NCBI GenBank assembly: GCA_014377055.1
Contig: JACMQJ010000044.1
Location: 1-5,642 of the forward strand
Length of the DNA stretch: 5,642 nucleotides
Direction of reading: 5' to 3'
From: Candidatus Sericytochromatia bacterium
GTDB lineage: Bacteria; Cyanobacteriota; Sericytochromatia; UBA7694; JACMQJ01
The notes below the pieces were generated by a model that saw only the letters and a program-made list of their open reading frames with translations, was not told where the DNA came from and did not search any database. The position numbers and the translations under genes were made by a program. This document shows positions 1 through 5,642 of the stretch, piece after piece. Numbering within the stretch: position 1 is the stretch's first letter; every line of letters begins with the position of its first letter.

Positions 1-1475
1 GTATCATAATTAATTGATAAACCTATATCAAAACGATTATCATAACCTCTTTGGCTTAAAGTCAAACCTTTTTTAATATTAATATCTGTGTAATCATTAA
101 ATTGTTGATTTAAGCTTGCCAAGTTACTTTTTACTTTTGGATCAGTACTTTTGTTAAGGTCGTTGTATGATTTAATATCATTTCCTTGTTTGAGCTGTGT
201 ATCTTGTAATGATGGTATTGTTGGTGCAAGTGACTCTGCTTTTAAACTGATACTGGCACGCAACGGTGATGTCAATGGATCACCAAAAATAGCTCTACTA
301 AAACTTATACCTAATCCTGTACGATCGTTATTTAATGGATAAATATAATTTGAAGATAAGTCATTTACTTGAGCATTAAATGGGTTAATGGTTTGAAAAA
401 GGTTACTTTCTCTCTGTCTATAAAGACTAACACCAAAACCTGTTCTTGCTGACAATATTTCTGGTAAAAACCATGGATCACTCCAATCAACTCTCCCCAA
501 AAAATTAAGTCCCGAAGTAGCTGCAAACCATCCACCACCAAATGATAGATTTAATCCTAAGTTTTGACCATTACCAAATAAATTATTTTTATTTAACTCA
601 ACATTTCCTGTTAAACCATTCTGGACAGAATAAGCAATACCAGGTAAAAATGTTCCAGTTAGTTGTTCTTTAATAATAAAAATGATAACTATTTTGGTAG
701 GATCTGTTTTACCTTGCTCAACCTTAACATCAACTTTTTCAAAATAATTGGTATTCATCAATCTACGTCTATCTTCTTCAATTAGACGAGCATTATATAT
801 TTGTCCTGATTTTTGGCTTAATTCTCTGCGGATAACATTTTCTTTTGTATCTTTATTACCAAGTATTTTTATTTCTTCGATCATACCCTCAGTAATAATT
901 ATCGTCATGTTTCCATCAATACCTATATTTGGAACAATATATATTCCTTGATAACCATTACTTGTGTATTTATCTCTGATTTTGGTAATATCTTCTTTTA
1001 GATCATTGTAGTTGATTACTTTTCCTATTTCTGAATCAAAAATATGTTTTATCTCATTCTCTTTAAAAAGAGTATTACCTGAGATTATTACCGAATTTAA
1101 TTTTGGATTATCAATTACATTAAAAATTAGTTTGTATCCATCTTTATAAGCTTCTTGAGCATAATCTATATTTTCATTAAAATAACCAAGATTATAAATA
1201 CTTTGAATATTCTCTCTAATTTTATCCTCGGTTACTGTATCACCTATTTTTATTGACATAGCTAACCTAATTTCTTCTTTGCGTTCAGTTCCACGAATCT
1301 CTATATCAGTAATCTTTATAGTCGTTTTAATATTGATTTTTGTATCAACATTTTGTGGCTTTTTATTAAAAGGGTCAAAATTATTTAATTGTTGGCTTGC
1401 TGCCGAGACGCTTATAGGCTTTAGATTTATAGCAAGACCTATAAATAATAATATTGTCAATTTTCTATTTAACAT
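1..1475 (-). CDS. Second Omp85/BamA-family outer-membrane assembly protein (partial; 3' end beyond window)
   Basis: This is a second Omp85-family outer-membrane protein, predicted to help fold and insert beta-barrel proteins. The frame is open for 491 codons from the ATG at 1475 to the window edge, so the C-terminal barrel strands, loop-6 motif and terminal aromatic residue cannot be seen. Residues 1-25 look like a signal peptide (KRK-poor basic start NRK, hydrophobic core, V-S-A before A26). POTRA1 spans about 54-121, POTRA2 about 125-197 and POTRA3 about 198-271, each with a typical GY/NYF turn; the barrel starts near 272. It is collinear with the upstream gene throughout: by hand, about 30 of 54 POTRA3 residues match, and SRAIFGDPLTSP is almost unchanged. 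It ends in SINYD, aligning with the SLSYDTRD strand of its neighbour. The gene lies 11 bases behind that neighbour's stop codon. The start at 1475 is preferred because AGGA sits 9 bases upstream; an in-frame ATG at 1481 is only 3 bases from it. Homology is certain; a role distinct from BamA is unknown. Confidence 0.93.
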   Translation of the reverse strand, partial: MLNRKLTILLFIGLAINLKPISVSAASQQLNNFDPFNKKPQNVDTKINIKTTIKITDIEIRGTERKEEIRLAMSIKIGDTVTEDKIRENIQSIYNLGYFNENIDYAQEAYKDGYKLIFNVIDNPKLNSVIISGNTLFKENEIKHIFDSEIGKVINYNDLKEDITKIRDKYTSNGYQGIYIVPNIGIDGNMTIIITEGMIEEIKILGNKDTKENVIRRELSQKSGQIYNARLIEEDRRRLMNTNYFEKVDVKVEQGKTDPTKIVIIFIIKEQLTGTFLPGIAYSVQNGLTGNVELNKNNLFGNGQNLGLNLSFGGGWFAATSGLNFLGRVDWSDPWFLPEILSARTGFGVSLYRQRESNLFQTINPFNAQVNDLSSNYIYPLNNDRTGLGISFSRAIFGDPLTSPLRASISLKAESLAPTIPSLQDTQLKQGNDIKSYNDLNKSTDPKVKSNLASLNQQFNDYTDINIKKGLTLSQRGYDNRFDIGLSINYD

Positions 1476-1484
1476 AATCATATT

Positions 1485-1488
1485 TCCT
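1485..1488 (-). promoter_or_regulatory. Shine-Dalgarno of second Omp85 gene, overlapping the bamA stop codon
   Basis: On the minus strand AGGA shares three bases with the upstream TAG stop (1487-1489) and lies 9 bases before the ATG at 1475. A ribosome terminating on bamA would sit on this site, which favours coupled translation. It also decides the start: the in-frame ATG at 1481 would leave only 3 bases of spacing. Confidence 0.6.
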
Positions 1489-3544
1489 AGAACTTTTGCC
1501 CAATATTAAAATGAAATTGAGCACCTTTTGATAGATCAAATGGTTTGGTAATATCCCTGATACCATAATCAGCTCTCAAAGCTCCCAAAGGAGTATTAAG
1601 TCTGATACCAAGACCAAAACCATAACGTAAAAATGGAACAATTAAACTTTGATCTCTTAATTGACCATTTACTTTAATATCTGAAACATTATCATCTGTA
1701 ACTTGAAAATTTTGATTCCAAAAATTACCAGCATCAAAAAAGGCAACACCAGAAACAATATTGTATATAGGGAATCTAATCTCAGCACTACCAACAAAAA
1801 CACGTTCACCACTTAGATACCCATTCTCTGGCCATCCTCTAATTGTGTCAAACCCACCTGAAAAATATCTTTCATAGATTGATATTTTTGCGGGATCACC
1901 AGCCAAAACACCCAATCTACCACCAACGGCAAAAGTTAATTTATCAAGAAAAGGCACAGGGGTATATTTATTAAGAGTTAAAAAATATTTCCAATAGTTA
2001 ACATCACCAAATGAAGGTTCAACAGAAACAATATTATTCCAACCATCATGAGGTTCTGCTGCAAAATCTCTTGTATCATAAGATAATGAAGCACTTAATG
2101 CTAAACGATTATCCGCCCCTGTTTTACTGACAGTCAGGTTTTTTGCAATGCTAGTATCAACATAATTTTTAAAATCAGTCCTTATTTTTTGTGCATTAGC
2201 TTTATCAGTAGAATTAGTACTTTTTTCAAGATCTGTTAGAGATTTATTCTGCTTGTTATCTAAAGTTATTTGTACGTCTTCAGCTCTTGGTATTGATGGT
2301 GATATTTGCTCTGCACGTATAGAAAATGATGTTCTCCATGGTGATGTTAGAGGGTCACCAAAAACAGCACGACTAAAATTGACTGACGCTCCTGTACGAT
2401 CATTGATTAAAGCATAATTATATAACGCAGATCCACCGACAAGGCTATCACTAAATTGATTAACATTTTGAAAAAAGTTACCTTGTCTTTGTCTATAAAG
2501 ACTAAATCCAGCGCCTGTTCTCGCTGATAAATATTGAGGTAAAATCCAAGGATCATACCATTCTACTTTCCCAAGCCAATTTGCTCCAGTAGCACTTAAC
2601 CAACCAGCTCCAATTTGTAAATCTATACCAACTCTCTGACCTGTTCCAAAAACATTATCTTTTGTAATAGCAAAAGTTCCAACTATACCATCTCTGGTGT
2701 TGTAACCAGCACCTAAATTAAAATTACCTGTTGACTTTTCTTTGACAACTATGTCAATAATAATATGATTAGGGTTTATTTTTCCTGCACTTGGTTTAAT
2801 GTCAACATTTTCAAAAAAATTAGTGTTATATACTCTTCTTAAATCTTCTCTCATAATGTCTATATTAAAAACATCACCTGGTTTTTGGCGAATTTCTCTC
2901 ATTATAACTTGATTCTTTGTTTCAAGATTACCAACTATTTTTATTTCTTCGATGATACCTTCGTTAATATTTAAAACAAGGTTTCCTTGTGGACTTAATT
3001 GTGGCTCGATAGATACAGCTTGATAGCCTTTGTCTGAGTATAATTTTCTAGTAGCTTCAATTCCTTCTTTTAGGTTGTTGAGATTAACTATTGAGCCTAC
3101 TTGTGATTTAAAATTATCTTCGATTTTATCAGTTTTTACAACATTATTACCATTTACTTTAATATCTTTGAGAGTTGAATTTTCAACTACATTAACAATT
3201 AACCTATAACCATCTTGATATGATTCTTTTGCTGCTTGCACATCAATAAAGTAGCCAAGCCCATATATTCTTTGTAAATCTTCTCTTATTTGTGATGGTG
3301 TTGCTGTCGATCCTACTTTTAAAAACATAGCAATCGCTACAGATTCTTTTTTTTCTGTCCCTTGAACAACTATATCAGTTATTTTGATTTTTTCAGAGTT
3401 ATCATCAGATTTTGTTTCTATAGTCTTTTCTAAAGGCTTGTTAATATTATTACCAAAAGGATTTGTATCTTTTAAATCAACAGCATAGGCAGATTGAGTA
3501 AATATACCAATCGCTAATAATGATAGAATCACATAAGGCTTCAT
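1487..3544 (-). CDS. bamA: BamA/Omp85 outer-membrane protein assembly factor, three POTRA domains
   Basis: This is the core outer-membrane insertase: periplasmic POTRA domains receive unfolded barrel proteins and the C-terminal barrel inserts them. The 685-residue product has a signal peptide at 1-21 (hydrophobic core, A-Y-A before V22) and a polar linker to about 52. POTRA1 (about 54-121), POTRA2 (124-196) and POTRA3 (197-270) follow, then a barrel at about 271-685. Family hallmarks are visible: DTRDF at 490-494 followed by D-G-W at 500-502, the loop-6 IRGW at 568-571 (the conserved RG arginine), FFDAGNFW at 602-609, the GLGIRLNTPLG strand at 644-654, and C-terminal F685 as the beta-signal aromatic. 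Three POTRAs rather than five, and the NINEGIIEEI junction, resemble cyanobacterial Omp85. A polar stretch at about 418-475 probably forms a long extracellular loop. There is no cysteine. The ATG at 3544 is supported by AAGGAA 8 bases upstream and by the signal peptide. It is first of at least two co-directional genes. Family assignment is firm; BamA rather than another Omp85 branch is likely. Confidence 0.93.
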   Translation of the reverse strand: MKPYVILSLLAIGIFTQSAYAVDLKDTNPFGNNINKPLEKTIETKSDDNSEKIKITDIVVQGTEKKESVAIAMFLKVGSTATPSQIREDLQRIYGLGYFIDVQAAKESYQDGYRLIVNVVENSTLKDIKVNGNNVVKTDKIEDNFKSQVGSIVNLNNLKEGIEATRKLYSDKGYQAVSIEPQLSPQGNLVLNINEGIIEEIKIVGNLETKNQVIMREIRQKPGDVFNIDIMREDLRRVYNTNFFENVDIKPSAGKINPNHIIIDIVVKEKSTGNFNLGAGYNTRDGIVGTFAITKDNVFGTGQRVGIDLQIGAGWLSATGANWLGKVEWYDPWILPQYLSARTGAGFSLYRQRQGNFFQNVNQFSDSLVGGSALYNYALINDRTGASVNFSRAVFGDPLTSPWRTSFSIRAEQISPSIPRAEDVQITLDNKQNKSLTDLEKSTNSTDKANAQKIRTDFKNYVDTSIAKNLTVSKTGADNRLALSASLSYDTRDFAAEPHDGWNNIVSVEPSFGDVNYWKYFLTLNKYTPVPFLDKLTFAVGGRLGVLAGDPAKISIYERYFSGGFDTIRGWPENGYLSGERVFVGSAEIRFPIYNIVSGVAFFDAGNFWNQNFQVTDDNVSDIKVNGQLRDQSLIVPFLRYGFGLGIRLNTPLGALRADYGIRDITKPFDLSKGAQFHFNIGQKF

Positions 3545-3552
3545 GCAAAAAA

Positions 3553-3558
3553 TTCCTT
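3553..3558 (-). promoter_or_regulatory. Shine-Dalgarno of bamA
   Basis: AAGGAA on the minus strand lies 8 bases upstream of the ATG at 3544, a good spacing. It supports that start, which also gives a complete signal peptide. Confidence 0.7.
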
Positions 3559-3659
3559 GCTAAAATATGTACAAATTATTAAACTAAATTTATCTTTAGG
3601 TTAAACATTCGTACATTGTAGATAAATAACTAGCTGTAAAAATATTTGTTTTTATATTT

Positions 3660-3679
3660 TTTTATTAATCTTAATAAAA
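3660..3679. repeat. AT-only inverted repeat (9-bp arms, 2-bp centre)
   Basis: TTTTATTAA at 3660-3668 is the exact reverse complement of TTAATAAAA at 3671-3679, with TC between. The 2-base centre is too tight for a good RNA hairpin and there is no G/C in the arms, so it is not a terminator. It could be a dyad operator for the bamA promoter, whose start codon is about 115 bp away, or a chance product of base composition. Confidence 0.35.
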
Positions 3680-3729
3680 GTTACAGACATTTCATATTAC
3701 GAAAAAATAAAAAACTACACATATCTATC

Positions 3730-3749
3730 GTTAAATTACTGTTAAATTA
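3730..3749 (+). repeat. Tandem 9-bp direct repeat GTTAAATTA at 11-bp period, possible activator site
   Basis: GTTAAATTA occurs at 3730-3738 and again at 3741-3749, an exact repeat offset by 11 bp, so both copies face the same side of the helix. OmpR/PhoB-type response regulators bind direct repeats of this spacing, and the cyanobacterial Pho box is made of 8-bp repeats with TTAA cores and 3-bp spacers. The copies end about 70 bp before the plus-strand start codon, a sensible activator position. The repeat is seen; a regulator is inferred. AT-rich sequence yields such repeats by chance fairly often. Confidence 0.4.
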
Positions 3750-3773
3750 AGTAAGTTTTTTTAAATAATAAAC

Positions 3774-3779
3774 TATACA
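3774..3779 (+). promoter_or_regulatory. Weak -10-like hexamer for the coiled-coil gene
   Basis: TATACA matches four of six positions of the TATAAT consensus and would place transcription start about 33 bases before the start codon. No -35 hexamer is found 16-18 bp upstream. If it is the promoter, it would probably need an activator such as one bound at the direct repeat 24 bp further upstream. Confidence 0.25.
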
Positions 3780-3806
3780 TGAGACTGAAGAATAAAATAA
3801 CAAATT

Positions 3807-3811
3807 AGGAG
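3807..3811 (+). promoter_or_regulatory. Strong Shine-Dalgarno of the coiled-coil gene
   Basis: AGGAG lies 8 bases before the ATG at 3820. It is the best ribosome binding site in the window and fixes the start of a gene that otherwise has no recognisable N-terminus. Confidence 0.8.
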
Positions 3812-3819
3812 TTAATTTT

Positions 3820-5642
3820 ATGCCAGTTAATCTTTCGGGTGTTGGTTTAAATCAAACTTTTGCTGATAATCTTTCAACAAAAGATAAGCAGGATATAAAG
3901 CAATTTGATAGTCTTGAAAAAGCTGTCAATTATGCCAATCAACATCAAGGTGATGAGGCGGTTGTTAAAACTAAAGATGAAACAGGTAAAGACACGTTTG
4001 CTGTAATAAGTTTAAAATCAGGAGCCAAAGCAACAGATGTTTTTGATCCAAAAAGCGTTAATTTTGGTAGCTCACTAATTACAAGAGATAATAAAAGAAT
4101 TGAAGTTGTTGACTCTCCTGATGAAATGAATGGAGCTGAAACAACGCAATCATTAGTTAATATAGCAGTTAATGACAAAGCAAATGGATTAACCAAAAGT
4201 CAAGCTTATAATAATTATGATAATAGATTACCAGCATATCAAGCTAATATGGTTAGTTTAGCTGGGCGTGTTAATGACTCCGAAACAAAACTACAGGTTA
4301 AGCTTGAAACACTAAAAAAAGCAACTCCACCTGATCTCATTGCAATTTCTTCAATTGAACAAAAGCTTGATGAATTAAAAACTTCAAAAGGCATATTACG
4401 AGCTAAAATGCTTATTTTACCTAAGACTGCTGGGGATGGAGATGATGGTAAAGGAGCAAAAATACCTGGTACTCAAATTCATATAGGTGACTTACGAACA
4501 AAATCGTTAGATGCTATAACTCCTCTAAGACAAAGGATGACTGAGTTACAAACACAACTAATTGGAGAAAAAAGTCCTAGCAAAATAGATAGTTTAAAAG
4601 GTCAAATAAATTTATTACAAAAAGAAGTAAATGATGTAGTCAAATCAAATGCTCAAATTGCTGAAGCTCAAACAAAAATGGTTGGCAGACTTGGATCACT
4701 AAATACTATTAATTCATCTATAAATACTGCTAGAAAATCTCTTGAAGGTAAAACAGTTAAATTACAGCAATTAACCGAACAGTTTAATAATGATCCAAGA
4801 GAAGCAACTTTTAAAAAAGATATTCAAGGTAAAATTGATTCTATCAAATCAGAAATAAATCAAACTAGAGCAAGTTTAATTTCACAAATGAATACACAGA
4901 TTGTTGAGTTTGAAAAAAATTCTCCGAAAATAGGAAGAGAATTACAAGCAGGACCTAAAGCAGTAATATCACTTTTAAGAGAGGAAGTAACTAAGCTTGA
5001 AAATGTTGATGTCACAAAAGTAGAAGAGACTGTCAAATCTAATAATTTTTTAGGAGTAGTTAAGCAAGCGGCTTCTAAATGGGATGGTATTTCTCCTCAA
5101 GAGGGAGTAATGGCAGGGAACATAGTTGAAAATAATGCAGGATTTATAAAAGACTATAAGACTTTACAAGCAGGAGTAAAAGATTTACAAGCTGATGTTG
5201 ACATTGCCAAAAAACTTCCTCAATTTGGTTTTAATAAATTAGTCGAAAGAAATCTACTCTCGGCTCAAGGTTGGACAGCTGGAACAACTGCACTAACAGG
5301 TGTACAAGCAAATAAAGCTATTAATACTGCTTATGATAATCTTGATCGACAATTTAGTCAATATGTAGGAGGTTCTGAACATCCTGCTGCCAATTGGATG
5401 ACCTATGGTAAATATGCTTCAAGAGAAGCTGGGTCTCAAATACAAAGCCTTGAAGCATCATTAGAATCAATAAAGACTCTACTTAAAGTTGATGGTAGTA
5501 CTGAAAATGACAAGAGAGCCTTAACAGCATTAGTTAAAGTGATGGATACAGGTCCTATGACTAAGCAAGCAATGAGAATGGCAGCGGCTTCAATGGGTAT
5601 AAAAGATGCAGATAAATTTACTAGTCCTCAGCTTATTGAAAA
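3820..5642 (+). CDS. Large cysteine-free coiled-coil protein of unknown function (partial; 3' end beyond window)
   Basis: I do not recognise this protein. The frame is open for 607 codons from an ATG with AGGAG 8 bases upstream and runs off the window, so its full length is unknown. There is no signal peptide or hydrophobic transmembrane segment in the visible part. Residues 29-66 look like a small alpha/beta module (helix FDSLEKAVNYANQ, then strand AVVK and strand TFAVISL around a K-D-E-T-G-K turn). Residues about 130-200 and 230-410 are predominantly helical with heptad-like spacing of L/I/V, interrupted by a Gly/Asp linker near 203-213. Residues about 405-515 are helical with fewer heptads. 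Residues 521-538 carry HPAANWMTYGKYASREAG, a conserved-looking motif. The composition is rich in K, Q, N, S, T and A, with no cysteine and only three tryptophans (421, 485, 526). Such features fit a secreted, surface or structural protein, but also a cytoplasmic scaffold. It is divergent from the Omp85 operon, so a functional link is not implied. Coding status is secure; function is open. Confidence 0.85.
   Translation, partial: MPVNLSGVGLNQTFADNLSTKDKQDIKQFDSLEKAVNYANQHQGDEAVVKTKDETGKDTFAVISLKSGAKATDVFDPKSVNFGSSLITRDNKRIEVVDSPDEMNGAETTQSLVNIAVNDKANGLTKSQAYNNYDNRLPAYQANMVSLAGRVNDSETKLQVKLETLKKATPPDLIAISSIEQKLDELKTSKGILRAKMLILPKTAGDGDDGKGAKIPGTQIHIGDLRTKSLDAITPLRQRMTELQTQLIGEKSPSKIDSLKGQINLLQKEVNDVVKSNAQIAEAQTKMVGRLGSLNTINSSINTARKSLEGKTVKLQQLTEQFNNDPREATFKKDIQGKIDSIKSEINQTRASLISQMNTQIVEFEKNSPKIGRELQAGPKAVISLLREEVTKLENVDVTKVEETVKSNNFLGVVKQAASKWDGISPQEGVMAGNIVENNAGFIKDYKTLQAGVKDLQADVDIAKKLPQFGFNKLVERNLLSAQGWTAGTTALTGVQANKAINTAYDNLDRQFSQYVGGSEHPAANWMTYGKYASREAGSQIQSLEASLESIKTLLKVDGSTENDKRALTALVKVMDTGPMTKQAMRMAAASMGIKDADKFTSPQLIE

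Larger units (their letters stand above)
3545..3819. promoter_or_regulatory. Divergent intergenic region between bamA and the coiled-coil gene
   Basis: This very AT-rich 275-bp region separates two divergent genes and must hold the start signals of at least the plus-strand gene and probably the promoter of the Omp85 operon. It contains both ribosome binding sites, a 9-bp direct repeat, an AT-only dyad and a weak -10-like hexamer, each listed separately. No open frame of credible length, tRNA or GC-stem terminator is visible. Promoter hexamers cannot be called with confidence in such sequence. Confidence 0.7.

Noticed and set aside
1..1475. Pseudogene or truncation of the second Omp85 gene
   Set aside because: The frame is intact for 491 codons with no stop or frameshift and simply reaches the window edge, still aligning with its neighbour at the last codon.
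151..1509. Short plus-strand open frames at 151-342, 748-951 and 1279-1509
   Set aside because: They are antisense to the second Omp85 gene (the last also crosses the gene junction), lack ribosome binding sites and have no recognisable content; the minus-strand frame shows family-level conservation throughout.
1487..3544. Identification as TamA or a two-partner secretion transporter (FhaC type)
   Set aside because: FhaC-type proteins have two POTRAs and an N-terminal plug helix, which are absent. TamA also has three POTRAs, but the junction and barrel motifs look closer to cyanobacterial BamA/Omp85. A tree would settle it.
3615..3640. Minus-strand promoter with TTTACA (-35) and TACAAT (-10)
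   Set aside because: The hexamers are good but the spacer is only 14 bp, too short for a normal sigma-70 promoter; in sequence this AT-rich such matches are expected by chance.
3653..3663. T-rich run as a rho-independent terminator
   Set aside because: No GC-containing stem precedes it on either strand and both flanking genes are transcribed away from it.
3945..4196. Minus-strand open frame of 83 codons
   Set aside because: It lies wholly within the long plus-strand gene, which has a strong Shine-Dalgarno and 607 uninterrupted codons.
4429..4464. Asp/Gly-rich segment of the coiled-coil protein as a calcium-binding loop
   Set aside because: D-G-D-D-G resembles part of an EF-hand or RTX loop, but the full spacing of ligands is missing and it occurs once; a flexible linker between helices is simpler.

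Overview
The window is AT-rich (roughly one-third G+C by eye). It carries two outer-membrane assembly genes in tandem on the minus strand and one long gene on the plus strand, diverging from a shared 275-bp intergenic region (3545-3819). All three reading frames use the standard code. The BamA-type proteins have three POTRA domains, as cyanobacterial Omp85 does, and their POTRA2/POTRA3 and barrel signatures also look cyanobacterial. With the low G+C, this points to a diderm in or near the non-photosynthetic cyanobacterial relatives (Vampirovibrionia/Melainabacteria, for example Gastranaerophilales). That placement is inferred from remembered family features, not from a search.

Positions 1487-3544 (minus) hold a complete Omp85/BamA protein of 685 residues: signal peptide, POTRA1-3, and a 16-strand-type barrel with the loop-6 IRGW motif and a terminal phenylalanine. 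Eleven bases downstream, 1-1475 (minus) hold the first 491 codons of a second, clearly homologous Omp85 protein whose barrel end lies outside the window. It is left open by the window edge, not broken. The short gap, and a Shine-Dalgarno sequence overlapping the upstream stop codon, imply one transcript and probably translational coupling. The two products are therefore likely made together, and either divide the work of inserting outer-membrane proteins or form alternative assembly machines.

Positions 3820-5642 (plus) hold the first 607 codons of a long, cysteine-free, largely helical and coiled-coil protein that I cannot assign to a named family. It has no signal peptide. It starts with a small alpha/beta-looking module, continues with long heptad-rich helices, and near the right edge reaches a distinctive W-x-T-Y-x-x-Y-A-S-R-x-A-G motif that may open a further domain. 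Its strong ribosome binding site and an upstream 11-bp-period direct repeat suggest a regulated, well-translated gene.

The intergenic region holds both sets of start signals, a 9-bp direct repeat at helical-turn spacing and an AT-only dyad. There are no tRNA or rRNA genes, CRISPR arrays, insertion sequences or convincing terminators. The least explained element is the plus-strand coiled-coil gene and its possible control by the direct repeat. The tandem Omp85 pair is the most clearly supported point of interest.
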